Origin: Phytophthora hibernalis
Taxonomy: Eukaryota > Oomycota > Peronosporomycetes > Peronosporales > Peronosporaceae
Assembly (NCBI GenBank): GCA_012656075.1
Contig: JAAKBF010000396.1
Location: 173,231 to 237,230, forward strand
Direction: 5' to 3'
Length of the DNA: 64,000 bases
Under the pieces are notes generated by a model that did no database searches, was not told the DNA's origin, and saw only the letters and a program-made list of their open reading frames with translations. Positions within the stretch are counted from its first letter, which is position 1. Each line of letters begins with the position of its first letter. Below are positions 1 through 10,427 of the stretch, piece by piece. The translations under genes and the position numbers were made by a program.

Positions 1-1289
1 TGCGGTGACGAAAGCAAAAGGAGCAACAGCTCGTCGCAGAAAAGTTAAACCAATAATGTGTGCTGGTTGAGATCGTTTCATGCTAGAGGTCTGAGCTTTG
101 ATGGCCAGTGGTTTACCATGCACAGAAACAGAAGTTGTGACGGAGGACCTTGCTTTACCTTTTCTCTTGAAACGTTGTGGAGGATATTCTTCCAAAATGA
201 GACTAATACTCGCCATTCCAAATAGTATGCTGAGGTGTGGCACAAGTTTCGTCACTCCATCGAGCAAATTGAGCGCGAACAGTGCTTGGTTTTCTCGAAC
301 GAGGTTTGTAAAGGTTACATCGCCGTAGAGCATGTCCAGTGGAAAGCTGTACCAATAGGTATTAAAGGCTTGAGCGTAGGGTACGAAAACGGCGAGTGGC
401 AAGATCAGACTCGTCGCCATTGTAAGTAAAGTATCCACAGTCACGCATATAGCTCGCTCTCTGATCGACAAAGTGCTGTTTGTCTTGGTAACGAGGCGGG
501 TTTGCGCTGCACGCATGTCCGAAGAACGCATCAAATAATCTAACAGCGGCGTAACCCAGCAATTGGCAATCACCATAGCAGCATAAAATTGGTTGATCCA
601 CACCCGGCCGATCAATGTGCTGTAGCGGTGGCACTGCACGATCTGGGCGGTAGCTTCTGCAGCCTTGCGCGCCATGAATACAAGTGCAAAATGATTTCCC
701 TCGACGCTTAGCATGTCATGTAAGCCAGCAGCAGTAAAAGAACTGAGGGAACTGATAGAGCTACGGGAGCGAGAGGAGTGTGACTCAATTGGTTGGGTCT
801 TTGCCTTGTTCAGTCCACCCAAAAACTTGACCACTCGATCGATCATGGCAGCACGAGGAAAGACGGCAGGTGCCCGAGCTTTGATGGTCCATAGAAGATG
901 GAGAATCAATTGTAGACCATGAAGTGCCCCCAAATGCCCACCAGCATACCAAACAATCGAAAGTAGCGATGTTCCGGTAACGCTAACAGGTTGGTATAGT
1001 ACGCCATGAGCGGGTTTTCCATGAAAAAGTAGACCATCGCCATTGCGAGCAGGTATGTAGCGCATAACCCGTGGAGTGCCAGTGACAGCAACCACACGAC
1101 CACAAATGTGAAGGTTGACAATGAGTCGGTTGACGCTGCCTCAATTTTTGTTGACTTGGAATCGCGTCGAGCCTTGGCAGCGGACGGAACGACATCGAAA
1201 GTTTCTCGCTGCACAAATCCATCTTCTTCGTCTTCAATGAAGCCAGGTTGGTTCATCAACCTGTTCATGCTTGCACTTGCGAACTGCAA
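1..1289 (-). CDS. Multi-pass membrane protein, paralogue of 4352-6526 (partial, one frame break)
   Basis: The protein starts at 1289 and runs off the left window edge, so its C-terminus is not seen. The first ~125 residues have an acidic, Ser-rich N-tail and then a long hydrophobic pair of helices followed by a conserved MENP..YYTNLLALPEHRYFR stretch. The frame stops near 906, but a neighbouring frame continues from ~935 to position 1 with further helices and blocks such as RYSTLIGRVWIN and LYGDVTFTNLV. These line up with YSTLIARSWIN and LYGDTAFPNLV in the gene at 4352-6526, so both are members of one family. The switch falls at a G5 run (about 930-937), consistent with a one-base indel. Whether this is a sequence error or real decay cannot be told. 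The function is unknown. By analogy with the paralogue, the missing end probably carries leucine-rich repeats (inference). Confidence 0.6.
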
Positions 1290-1717
1290 TCACTCCGTTA
1301 ACTGTTTTCCTGTTGATGCGATTTGTTGAATACTTCGAAGTAGCAGTCCAACAATTTGAACGAGAGGGCTGACGAGACCAACAACGATAAGAATAGTGAG
1401 ACGCTTTTAGTCCGACGCGAGGCACGACGATCGAATGCTGACGATTGTAGCACGAACAGATGGGTTTATAGTTTGCAGCAGGATCGCATTTCTCGAATAG
1501 AGCCTTTTATTTTTTCTTGGATAAGAATAGCGAAACCTGCCCCGAAGCGCGAAAATAATGGCTACACTTACTTTTACTACGTAAATACGAAGTATTAATA
1601 CATGTACTACTGTATTAATAGTACACAAGAAGAAGTAGAGTCAAATACACATGAAGTGTGTTTTATGGCTAGATATCATCGAAGTCGCCTACATTATCTG
1701 CGTCATCTTCAGCCTTC
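1290..1717. other. Intergenic spacer with TATTAATA/ACATGTAC palindromes
   Basis: No gene is supported here. At 1590-1624 two copies of GTATTAATA flank ACATGTAC, a cluster of short self-complementary words that recurs in other gene-poor parts of the window. Confidence 0.4.
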
Positions 1718-3745
1718 TTAGCCACGGAAATTGTTTAGAAGCTGTTCCTGGAGAGACTTTGCATTAAGTTGGTAGCCGGATGGCATGTTCATGCCTTGTT
1801 GACCACCCGTTGGCACTTGCTGCATCGTCATTGCTTGCTGGTGGAAATTCATTTGCATTGGCATTTGCTGCTGCATCCCCATCGCCATCGGTGTCTGTTG
1901 TTGCATCCCCATAGACATCGTCCGCTGCTGCATACCCATACTACTTGGTTGTTGTTGCAGCATATCAAAAGCCATCGGCTGCATCCCCGACATTGCCACA
2001 GGCATGGTCTGTTGTGGTTGCATACCCATGGACATCGAAGGTTGCATTCCCATTGACATCGGTTGTTGCATTTGCATCAGTGGCTGCTGCTGGAAGGCGA
2101 GGTTTGGATTCGGTCCTCCGAATTGGGTCTGAGGTTGCATCATTCCCATCACGTTAGGCATCGTGGTGGCAGGCATTGACATTCCCGTCATGTCTACTGG
2201 CTGAGGTGGTCGCACCTGCTGATGCTGCAGTGAAGCGTTCATGCCTGTCATTCCAAGCACTCCCATTTGAGTAACCTGCTTCGGGGTTGTACCGACGGGT
2301 AGATCGACGTCGAAGTTGATCATGTTGAGCGCATCAAAATCCCGATGCATCTTGTCACGGCGTTCCTCGCGTTCTTCTCGACGCTCGAGTTTCTCCTTGT
2401 TGTTATCGATCGCCCATTGCAATTCTTGAAGCCAATTGCCTCGCTCCTGCTCACTGGTGGCGACTAACTCGTGACCACCAACAACACCCGGCACTTCAAT
2501 TCGAAAGCCGCATCCTTTAGGTCTGTCAGGGAACGGGGCTGCCACCACGCGCACCTCATAGTTCACCGGGATGATGATGATCGGTCGAATGCCCGTAGCA
2601 TTCTCGTAAAGCAGCACCGCCTCCGGTCGCAACAACGCAAAGTGTTTGGCCCACACTCCATCCATTTTCTTGCGCAGTAGCGGACCCCGAAGGACGCTAT
2701 TTGGCATTTCAGCGGCGTCCACCGCACTCACATCTGCGTACTGCATGCCATTGAGACTCTCGTTCGGGTCCACTTCGCGTTCTTCCAGGCCGTACCCCTT
2801 GGCGTCCTCCTCTTCATCGTGCACCGCGTACGCAGCATCCAAGTCGACGTCCTCCAGCTCCGCCTGCTTCTTCATCCAAGCATTGGGGTGCATCATCTGG
2901 TACTCTCCTCCAAAATGCTGTGGAATGACAGTGCGTGGCAGTAACATGTTGAGTTCTCTCGGGTCACCCACCACTCGAATCCGTTGCTGCGTACGAGCTC
3001 CCAGCAGTTTCGACAGCAACAACGTCAAGACTCGAGCGAGCGCCGAGCTGTTGACCACCAAGATCCTCTTGACCACCTCCGGATACCATTTCTTGCACAC
3101 CTGCAGAATGTCCGTGACCATTTTGGCCTCCAAATTAACCAGCGAGCAGTTGGCCACGTCCACAATGAAGTTGATACCCGGAGCACCGCGGTCTTCCATG
3201 GTCTCGACGGCCAAGTCCATGAGGTACACACACAACCGTCGGGCGTCTTCCAGAGAGCTCACAGCTGATCCATCGGCCGCTCCTCGTCCTTGACGCTGAA
3301 GCTTCTGGCCGTCTCCGAATCCTGGTTTAAAGTACTGAAGCTGCAGTAGTAGAACGGGACATCCGTCGAGGTCTGCGGCTCCGTCTAGTAAATGGGCGTA
3401 ACCTTTGCGTAACTCCTCCTGGAGTGTGGGGAGCCCCACATTGAGCTCCTGATAGTGCATTTCCTTACGGAACGCGTACTTGTCCTTCAATTGCAGAGCT
3501 GATTTCATCACGTCTCCGTTATTGCGACGTAGAGTGCGTTGCATCTCCGACTCTGAATATATGTTTGGGAGAGCCACAGCGCTGGCCAAAGCCTGTAATG
3601 GGGACGGGTGTTGGCCATTGAAGTGCTGGGTATTGGGCAATTGGGCCGCGTATGCTCCTGTATCCCCGGAGAAGTTAGACGGTCCTCCACTGTAGCCCCC
3701 ACCACCATACGACGAGTAGCTCATTTCTGCTTTACAAGACGTCAC
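1718..3745 (-). CDS. Sec14-like (CRAL-TRIO) plus PH domain protein with Met/Gln-rich tail
   Basis: The protein is 675 residues, with a possible shorter start at the second Met (3724), which opens a Gly/Ser/Tyr-rich head. From about residue 130 to 285 the pattern is that of a CRAL-TRIO lipid-binding fold: a hydrophobic core strand (INFIVDVANCS), a helix ending in a KWYPE block, a strand (ILVVN) and the closing PQHFGGE, the counterpart of Sec14's EFGGE. From about 355 to 455 there is a PH domain (LRGPLLRKK..VWAKHFALL, ending in a WLQELQWAI helix). A highly charged helix follows, then ~150 residues of MGMQ/QQQ-type repeats. A lipid-exchange or membrane-tethering role on phosphoinositide membranes is inferred; the substrate is unknown. 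The reading frame is uninterrupted, in contrast to several neighbours. The gene lies between two paralogous membrane-protein genes on the same strand. Confidence 0.8.
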   Translation of the reverse strand: MTSCKAEMSYSSYGGGGYSGGPSNFSGDTGAYAAQLPNTQHFNGQHPSPLQALASAVALPNIYSESEMQRTLRRNNGDVMKSALQLKDKYAFRKEMHYQELNVGLPTLQEELRKGYAHLLDGAADLDGCPVLLLQLQYFKPGFGDGQKLQRQGRGAADGSAVSSLEDARRLCVYLMDLAVETMEDRGAPGINFIVDVANCSLVNLEAKMVTDILQVCKKWYPEVVKRILVVNSSALARVLTLLLSKLLGARTQQRIRVVGDPRELNMLLPRTVIPQHFGGEYQMMHPNAWMKKQAELEDVDLDAAYAVHDEEEDAKGYGLEEREVDPNESLNGMQYADVSAVDAAEMPNSVLRGPLLRKKMDGVWAKHFALLRPEAVLLYENATGIRPIIIIPVNYEVRVVAAPFPDRPKGCGFRIEVPGVVGGHELVATSEQERGNWLQELQWAIDNNKEKLERREEREERRDKMHRDFDALNMINFDVDLPVGTTPKQVTQMGVLGMTGMNASLQHQQVRPPQPVDMTGMSMPATTMPNVMGMMQPQTQFGGPNPNLAFQQQPLMQMQQPMSMGMQPSMSMGMQPQQTMPVAMSGMQPMAFDMLQQQPSSMGMQQRTMSMGMQQQTPMAMGMQQQMPMQMNFHQQAMTMQQVPTGGQQGMNMPSGYQLNAKSLQEQLLNNFRG

Positions 3746-4351
3746 GCGAGACTTGCGACGATTTCTAGTTTATGAAGGGACGGGGACGAGACGAGCGTTA
3801 TGGTTACTTTGAGAACGCTATCTAGGAGATGGCTACATTGATGACGGATATGGCTACATTGTAGACAATACTGAGCTCAAATTATCCAGTGCGTGTGTTT
3901 ACTTTTTATAAACCAGCTTTCGTGACCATGGTCGTCCAATTGTTCACTTGATGATGGTGTATGTTACGTGCACAGCCAGAGCTCCATCGATTGAAAATGT
4001 GAATGCTACATGTAGAATGCCACCCGTTCAGCAGTCTAGTGCATTGTGCTACCACGCGCCAAATTCACGCCTTGGGCTGCAAACGGTGAGTCCGTGATTT
4101 ACTCAGAAACTAAACTGCTCCGTAATTTTATACTGGCAAACCTGGTTTCTGCCTAGAATTTTGCTAAGTTGGACAAGCATCCCCACGATGTCAAGAGAGA
4201 CCATCCTTCAACTTCACTATATGGATACAACCACGCAAAAGTTGTTTGCTGCACCAAAGACTTGTTATTTAAATCTGTTTTTTTGTCTCCTCAAAACTTT
4301 TACAGCTTTACTGCATGAAGTGGTAGAGATACATCAGCTCGATTGTTTTGC
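3746..4351. other. Intergenic spacer
   Basis: A moderately AT-rich gap between two minus-strand genes. I see no conserved coding frame or repeat beyond a short CTACATGTAG palindrome near 4008-4017. Confidence 0.4.
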
Positions 4352-6526
4352 TTATGCGTCCAACGATCGAGACTGCGCTATAAATTGTGTTGGGTAGCGT
4401 TCCTCCCCAAGCGGGTCATCATCCTCTCCACAAACTGCGACTTTAGGAAGCTCGACGTTGTCACTATCACACAGTGGTGAACCGCCTAACGATACGGAAT
4501 CCCAGACTTGAGACCTTACCCAGGCAGGAAGTTCCGTCAGCTGGGTAACTTCCAACGCCAAATATGCCACGTCAAAGTCTTCGGTCCGTGCTTTAGGCAG
4601 CTCTCGTAATGCATTTTTCGATAGTGCCAAGTCGTAGAAGTGCGTTGATGCTGCAGTAAGCAGCGCATCATCCGGAACCGTCTCAAATTTGTTGTCAATT
4701 AGCGACAGTTCGCTTAGAAATGGGAGCTGCATAATTGCTGTCGGGAACGGATTCAGTTGTGAGTGTTCAATGTATAAGAGCTGGACGCTTCTCCAAGATT
4801 CAGCGATTTCCTCTGGTAGCGTCGTAAGATTTGTGTGAATAAACTCCAAGTCCGTCAATAGTTCAGGCAAGGGAGGTTGCAAGATCCCGACCGGTACCTC
4901 ACTCATGTTCACGAAGGAAAATATAATATAAAGCAGCATGGGGTGAAGTTCGGCTGAAAGAGCAGCTTCTTTCCCCCAAGTAACCAGTGTTGAGTTCCAC
5001 AGCTCCATGCCCATCAAAAATGGAAACTCGCGGATGATCGGAGGCATCATAAACTCCGAGCAATGCATGAAGATGATGTTGCGTACTGCTTCCCGCTCTA
5101 GCAGGTCCAGATTGTCCAGTTTAGGACTGGGCACCCTGTCTCGATAGCAATTGTACTTGATCACAGCGCAACTAAAATTTGACGCTAGCCACGGATGCAT
5201 GTGCTGAAGGCACATATTCGTCATGGCTTCCATGTCCCCATTAACATGGCCATATTGCGCTGAAAGGTGTATCGCGAGAACAATTGCTCCTGCAACTAGG
5301 AAAAGGAATGGAGCTGCGATATGATGCATTCGTCGTGCAAGTCTGGCTGATCTTTGGACATTGCTGGTAGCACGCATCAATGCGCGATAAGAAGAATTCA
5401 CAATTGTTGATCGCTTTGGCTTCCGTGCAATTTTTGAGGGTGAATTTGGTGCCTGTGCTGCAGAGGTGATCGGATCAGCCGAATCGAGCATGGCCGCAAT
5501 TGTTAACAAACACAAGAACGCACTCACATGTGGTACACCCTTCATCACAGCATTTGCCCAGGAAATGGCGAAGAAAGCGCGATTCTCAAGCACGAGATTT
5601 GGAAATGCCGTGTCACCGTACAGTAGTGAGTCTGGGAAGTCGAGGCTCTCAAAATTAAACTGCTGTAGATAAGGAATGAAAATCGCGCTCGGTAACAAAA
5701 TACCTGTGGTAACAGCAAGAACTGCATCTACAACTACAGCCGAAAATCGTACAGATAGACGCGAATTTGTTGTTCTTGGCGGAGCAACTCGCGTACTAGT
5801 AGGCTCATTCTTCATCAGCATGTGATGAATAATGAAAGCCGACCAGCAGTTCACCACCAAGAGCGCCACCTTCGTGTGGTTAATCCACGATCGTGCAATG
5901 AGAGTACTGTACAAATACCCGTTCGGGACCTGAGTGGCTATCTCCACGGTTTTGCGAATTGCAAATACACGCCGGTAAGCTTCGTTGCTTACTGCATCTC
6001 GGCGTACTCTGATAGCGCTGCGCAGAAATTCAGGGCGCTTTTCGCCACCGCGTGATGATCTCCAGTGGTGTATTACCCAACGTCCAAGCCGAACCAATCC
6101 ATAAACTACCAGCGAAACAAAAGATATGCTGTCGGAGCCCAAATCCACTGATCGGACTGTCAATCTGCGAGCTACGACCGAAGCTCCGAGGTGACTCAGA
6201 AGTTGAACTGCATGAGCTGCACCCAGGACACCCAACGCGGTGCCTACAGCACGGAAGTGTCGGTCACGTGCTGGTGCTAGCAACGTTGCAAAGTAGTCGA
6301 GATACTCGTTCTCCATTAACCAGTAAAGTTTTGCGCAGGCCAACAGGAATATTGTGCACAGAGCATGAAACACTACCATGAACATCCATAGCGCTACGTA
6401 TTGCCGATGTGAGATTTTATCGTGGTCCTTGGATGGTGTGGCGTGCCGAATATCCTGGATGCAAGGGCTCGTCAGTGCAGTCGGAGTCACTTGGTTCATA
6501 CTTGAAAGTCTCACGTTGCACACCAA
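4352..6526 (-). CDS. Multi-pass membrane protein with C-terminal leucine-rich repeats
   Basis: An uninterrupted 724-residue protein. Several hydrophobic helices lie in the N-terminal two thirds (for example MFMVVFHALCTIFLLACAKLYWL near residue 50 and AAPFLFLVAGAIVLAIHL near 410). An extracellular-looking, Cys-containing loop follows. From about 540 to 680 there are four or five leucine-rich repeats (LPELLTDLEFI, LTTLPEEIAES, LYIEHSQLNPFP, LSELSLIDNKFETVP, LALSKNALRELP). Helices followed by LRRs suggest a surface receptor or scaffold, but no kinase or other effector domain is present and the ligand is unknown. The fragment at 1-1289 is a paralogue in the same orientation, separated by the Sec14/PH gene, so this may be a small dispersed tandem family. 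Confidence 0.75.
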   Translation of the reverse strand: MVCNVRLSSMNQVTPTALTSPCIQDIRHATPSKDHDKISHRQYVALWMFMVVFHALCTIFLLACAKLYWLMENEYLDYFATLLAPARDRHFRAVGTALGVLGAAHAVQLLSHLGASVVARRLTVRSVDLGSDSISFVSLVVYGLVRLGRWVIHHWRSSRGGEKRPEFLRSAIRVRRDAVSNEAYRRVFAIRKTVEIATQVPNGYLYSTLIARSWINHTKVALLVVNCWSAFIIHHMLMKNEPTSTRVAPPRTTNSRLSVRFSAVVVDAVLAVTTGILLPSAIFIPYLQQFNFESLDFPDSLLYGDTAFPNLVLENRAFFAISWANAVMKGVPHVSAFLCLLTIAAMLDSADPITSAAQAPNSPSKIARKPKRSTIVNSSYRALMRATSNVQRSARLARRMHHIAAPFLFLVAGAIVLAIHLSAQYGHVNGDMEAMTNMCLQHMHPWLASNFSCAVIKYNCYRDRVPSPKLDNLDLLEREAVRNIIFMHCSEFMMPPIIREFPFLMGMELWNSTLVTWGKEAALSAELHPMLLYIIFSFVNMSEVPVGILQPPLPELLTDLEFIHTNLTTLPEEIAESWRSVQLLYIEHSQLNPFPTAIMQLPFLSELSLIDNKFETVPDDALLTAASTHFYDLALSKNALRELPKARTEDFDVAYLALEVTQLTELPAWVRSQVWDSVSLGGSPLCDSDNVELPKVAVCGEDDDPLGEERYPTQFIAQSRSLDA

Positions 6527-6655
6527 GTTGTGACCAGGGTGGCAGGACGCTCATTTCAGGAGATGTCAATGATTGAAATAGCGACTTTGAATTGTCTAAT
6601 CCCTAGATAGTTCATCTGAGTACGATACAGGTTTCGTTTCGTGATAAGATGTCGA

Positions 6656-7747
6656 CTACACCGACACCGTCACATCTTCAAGTGTCCGGGATTCCAACGA
6701 CTTACCAACGCCAACTTCTAATGGAATTTTGATAGCCGAGAGCCTGGGGGAGAGCTGCGTCATGTCGATCTCAGGAGCGTTTGGCGCGAGGAAGAAGTTC
6801 TCGAGTCGACAGCAGAATGTGGTGACGACCAACAAGCCACCGACGACCAGCAGTTGCGCGATGCTCCACTGGGCGGCACGAAACACTGGCAGATCGCTCC
6901 AGCAGCTATCATCGTAGAGCGTGGCGAGATCTACAATAGCTGGGCGACTCGGAATGCTCATCAAGCCTACGACGGCCCAGCCGATCGATGCGAGAGCAAC
7001 AACCCCGATGCCGAGCGCGACCAGCATTTTGGAGACTCGTGGGGACGCTGACCGGTATCTGCGTGACGACATTGAGCAACCCACCGCCACGAGTGTTGCG
7101 ATGAACATGACCACGAACACGACCGCCGCTCCTGCGAAAAGGTCGGGGGTGAGAGCAGCTCCGACGTGCTGCAGCCCTCTGTATTCCGGCTCTCGAGCCA
7201 CGACGCCACATTGAGCGTCACCAGCAAGGCCAACGGTGGCAGTAGCAATGCTCGCTTGGTCAGGCGAGAGCAGCACGAGCAGCGCAGACACCAGAGCAGC
7301 ATCAAGGCCTGTTGGTGGGGATAGAAAAGGTATGACGAGTCAGACCCCAGTGACACAGCAAGTTGAAGTGGTTGAAGTTGAAGTGAGCCGACGTACATCG
7401 TTATCGATGGTGAGCAGCACCTCCCGCACACCCAGCCATACCCCCACGACCACGCAACCGGTCGATAATGAGAGACAGAGCACTACCAACCAGTGCGACG
7501 CCGGACAGCCATGCTCCGCGCTGAGTAGAAATCCTAGCACTCCCCACGCCTCGAGCCCCAGAACTGAGACAGCTGTGCTGCGCCGGAACGAGCGACTTCG
7601 GTGGTCGTAGAGCGCGTTGGCATCGAGCTTGGATGTGGTCTTGTTGGTGGCGACTCGACGATGCAGAGCGAAGGCTGTCAGAAGCAGTAGCGCCATCAGC
7701 GAGGCGTCCAGGAACACGCGCAGTCGAGGCAGACAGTTGTCACCCAT
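6656..7747 (-). CDS. Seven-helix membrane protein, left-arm copy (one frame break, native 3' end)
   Basis: Exon 1 is 7397-7747. An 88-bp intron (7309-7396) begins GTACGT on the minus strand and ends CAACAG. Exon 2 runs to the stop at 6656. The protein has about seven hydrophobic segments separated by short loops, a 7TM-like layout with no motif I can assign to a known receptor class. Relative to the right-arm copy one T is missing from a T-run near 7136, which breaks the frame in exon 2. The frame then resumes and continues past the repeat boundary to a C-tail ending LEDVTVSV, about 25 residues longer than in the other copy. Because this end crosses the repeat boundary, I infer that the left copy retains the ancestral C-terminus. 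The gene is transcribed outward, away from the repeat centre. Confidence 0.6.
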
Positions 7748-9687
7748 GACTGACAGGAGTACTTGGCAGCAGGATCCGGAGCGGAGACTAGTGTGGGATG
7801 CAAGTGCAGACGACGCCAGTCGCGCGTGTCAACGGATGTGCAGGCGGAACGCCGCAAGTGTGGTTGTCCTCGTCTCGAAGGACGCCGACCCACGTAGGAT
7901 GACAGAACAGTACTCGCTTTAGACGTCCGGCATCAGCGTCATTGCCTCCAAAATAGTTAGCCGTCTAGCTATCTCGCTATCAGAGCCTTCATTCGTAGCA
8001 TCACAGACAGGAAGTCCGACTCACGTACGTTGGTGAAGGACTCGCGTGTCTTTCGTTCGCAGTGGTGCTACCGGCGATCTACTCGTTGAAGCGGACGTGA
8101 GACCGCGCGCACTTGTCTTCAACGTGTTGCTTGATATCGCGGCGCGCGGGTGGGCTCTGCAGTGTGTAAGTGCAAGGTGGAACGCGAATCTGCTGCGAGC
8201 CGGAGGCAGTCAATGCGTTGGTAAACGCTGTTGCTGCACGTGTTGCAGATGCGAGATGGACGCTCGCACGCATGCGAGGAGAACGTGGTCCAGCGTGGCG
8301 AACTCGTTGCTAGTCGAGCAAAGATGACGACCATGCAAACGGACAAGCAAGTGTATCGGTATGCTTATCAGCGGTGAGAGCTGGTTCCGAGTCAAACCAT
8401 GCGATCTAGCCATGTGCCACGAAGCGACACGACAGTGCACCCTGAAAGAGCTCGGGCTCTCATCAAGTTCATGATGAACATCGCTAAATGCTCGAGACAG
8501 CGGTGATGCTTTCTCTCATTGCTTTGCTCACGATGGCCATCGGTCACACATTCGGAGCTTCGGCTGGAATCTCGGCAAGCCGAACGCTGGACCCGAAGCC
8601 TCCTCGCCGCTCAGTTGGCATCTCGGTGCAGCTTCGTCATCGATGCGCGTCGGAGTGGGAGCGCGGACAGTAGACCGTCAGATCGACGAATTCCCACCGA
8701 TAGTCAGCGGCATGCTGACAAGTAGCCAGGTCTCCACAGCGAGCAGCGTTGCGTGGCCATGGAGGCCGCGTCTCCTTCCGTTGCCTTGCCTTACAAGTCT
8801 CTCTTCACGTAAACCGCATGGGATTCTGGCCACATGTACCGAGTGTATTGCGGCGTGCCGTGAATCTCTCGTCTGAAGCAGAGAGATGACTCACGAGGTC
8901 AGGCACAGCAGTCCGAGCCGAGCAGCAGGCGAGAGTTAATGCGCGGCCGAAACAGGCGTCGGCTACGGCTCGCTGGCAACGTGAGTAACCTGGACGCTCC
9001 TGTGTGCGTGGACGCAAGTGTCCGCAGCCGTGGTGGCCATGTGCTGGGTGCCGCGTTCTGAGCGCCTCACATCGCGGGCCGAGCAATTAATCCGCGCGCA
9101 CGCACTTAAGCCTGCTGCAGCGAGATGCCGCGACCTCGGTGGTCCGAAGCTGTGATGGCTGAGACCATATTGGCGGTGCGAAGACGGTCATCAAAACGGA
9201 CAAACTTCGGAGACCGAGCGCCATTAGATAGATACGCGCGGGCTGTAGCCATTTGGGTCTGAGAACGACTCGCTCGACGTGACTTGAGCGCAGAGCCAGG
9301 CCGTTGCGACCACGAGACGCGAGCTAATCGCCGGTAACCAGCAGCGCGATCCGATCTGGCAGCTCGATATGCTAACCCCGAGCAGCATCCATCTGCGCGC
9401 GGGAAAGTAGTCCCCACCTGGACGCACAGCGGCGACCACCAACAGAGTGGGCGTCCGTTCTGAACAGCGCGACGGCAGGTGTTCGTTTAACCAGCCGGAG
9501 CTCGGTGAGGCACACTTCCAAGTTGGAAGTGGCCGCCGGCTGTCCTACTCCAAGAGTGAGAGCTGCGGCGGTCATAGCTCGATTCGTGCCTCCGATCACT
9601 CGTGTCTATCGCGTGAGCAGTGAACGAACGACCTGCTTGTCGACTTGAGTCGAGCTCTGCACTCGTCACTTTTGAATTCGACAGTGC
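7748..9687. other. Left-arm spacer between divergent 7TM and 220-residue genes
   Basis: A ~1.9 kb GC-rich spacer shared with 12087-14040. It must hold the upstream regions of both flanking genes, which diverge from it. The only frame with coding character is the small signal-peptide ORF described at 12963-13298, whose left counterpart (8488-8812) is broken. Other frames open in both arms (such as 8046-8327 +) have biased, low-information compositions and I do not support them as genes. Confidence 0.4.
8488..8812 (+). pseudogene. Broken left-arm copy of small signal-peptide ORF
   Basis: This matches the 111-residue ORF at 12963-13298 and shares the hydrophobic N-terminus MLETAVMLSLIALLTMAIG. 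A one-base deletion near 8599 and a ~10-bp deletion near 8743 destroy the frame. The matching stop is at 8810-8812. If the right-arm ORF is not a real gene, this entry is moot. Confidence 0.35.
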
Positions 9688-10350
9688 GTGTTCACATCGC
9701 AACACACGAAAGTGAACCTGCTTGCGTCGCCCACCATGGTGATGAACACCGCCACTGCTACGCCCGGCAGCAAACGTGCGCTGCACGACTCTGAGGTCGC
9801 TTTGGCCATTGCCGCCTCGGGTCTCGTGGCCGCGGGTCACGACGACGACGGCGAGGAGATCTTGGTGGAGGCGGAACCGCTGTCACACGAGATCGCGGCG
9901 GACCCGGAGCTGCGCTGCCGCTACCCCAGCAAGCACTGCCTGCGCGCGCGCACGGTCAAGAAGACGGGCGCGCTGCACAGCATGTGCGCGTTCCATCGTG
10001 CCAAGGCGAACCGCAACCAGCGGCGACTGGAGAAGCGCAAGCGTCTGCGGCTCAACAGCGGCGACAACCTGACTGAGACGGTGGCCACAACTCTGATGCT
10101 GCCGACGTTCTCGCCGCCGACCTTCAAGAGCTTGATGCTGTTGCCGGAGGACGTGCCGACCATGATGCGGCCACGGTTCCAGTCACCGCGCGAGGTGACG
10201 GCCGATCTTGAGCCGTTCCGGACGCCCGCCGCGCTGTTCCCGGAGGACCTGGCGGAGCTGTGCGAGTTGGTGGACGTGAACGTGCGTCGGGTGTGCGCAG
10301 ACCCAATCGACGACGCGGAGCTGTTCGCGGCGGCCGCGGTCTTCCTGTAG
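9688..10350 (+). CDS. 220-residue protein with conserved Cys/His motif, left-arm copy
   Basis: The open frame is 220 residues; a second Met at 9736 is an alternative start. Around residues 76-120 a basic module has C-x5-C, then about 16 residues to C-x2-H (CAFHRAKANRNQRRLEKRKR). This resembles a short zinc-binding and nuclear-localisation-like block. From memory, similar HRxKANxNQRR blocks occur in oomycete hypothetical proteins, which I cannot verify here. The remainder is Pro/Leu-rich and acidic with no recognised fold. The gene is identical or nearly so to 11424-12086, and the two copies converge on the repeat centre. A DNA- or RNA-associated role is only a guess from the basic motif. Confidence 0.65.
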   Translation: MFTSQHTKVNLLASPTMVMNTATATPGSKRALHDSEVALAIAASGLVAAGHDDDGEEILVEAEPLSHEIAADPELRCRYPSKHCLRARTVKKTGALHSMCAFHRAKANRNQRRLEKRKRLRLNSGDNLTETVATTLMLPTFSPPTFKSLMLLPEDVPTMMRPRFQSPREVTADLEPFRTPAALFPEDLAELCELVDVNVRRVCADPIDDAELFAAAAVFL

Positions 10351-10427
10351 GTGGTCACGGAGAGAGGGTTGGTCCCTGATGTAGGGCCTTGTTGTCTGAA
10401 GCTGTGGTGTAAGAAGTATTTAGAAGG

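Larger units (their letters stand above)
6732..10427 (+). repeat. Left arm of a large inverted repeat (~3.7 kb)
   Basis: This segment is repeated in reverse complement at 11388-15056. The outer boundary lies where both copies share a GGCTAT-type end and then diverge (6732 against 15056). The inner boundary is just past the stop codon of the 220-residue gene, where only GTGTAAGAAGTATTTAG is still shared. By eye the arms are nearly identical. Differences include homopolymer indels (T4 versus T5 near 7136, C5 versus C4 near 6747), a 2-bp indel near 7914, a ~10-bp indel near 8743 and a few substitutions. The arm contains a 7TM gene, a ~1.9 kb spacer and a 220-residue gene. Confidence 0.9.

Noticed and set aside
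2646..3293. 215-residue plus-strand frame
   Set aside because: It is the exact antisense of the Sec14/PH coding sequence, Ser/Thr-rich with no domain, and a by-product of GC-rich codon use.
8046..8327. 93-residue Cys-containing frame open in both arms (also 13459-13740)
   Set aside because: The Cys cluster has no known pattern, there is no signal peptide, and openness in both arms is not independent evidence.
9106..9417. 103-residue frame open in both palindrome arms (also 12358-12669)
   Set aside because: Conservation between arms is expected from the duplication itself; the product is Arg/Ser/Ala-rich with no recognisable feature.
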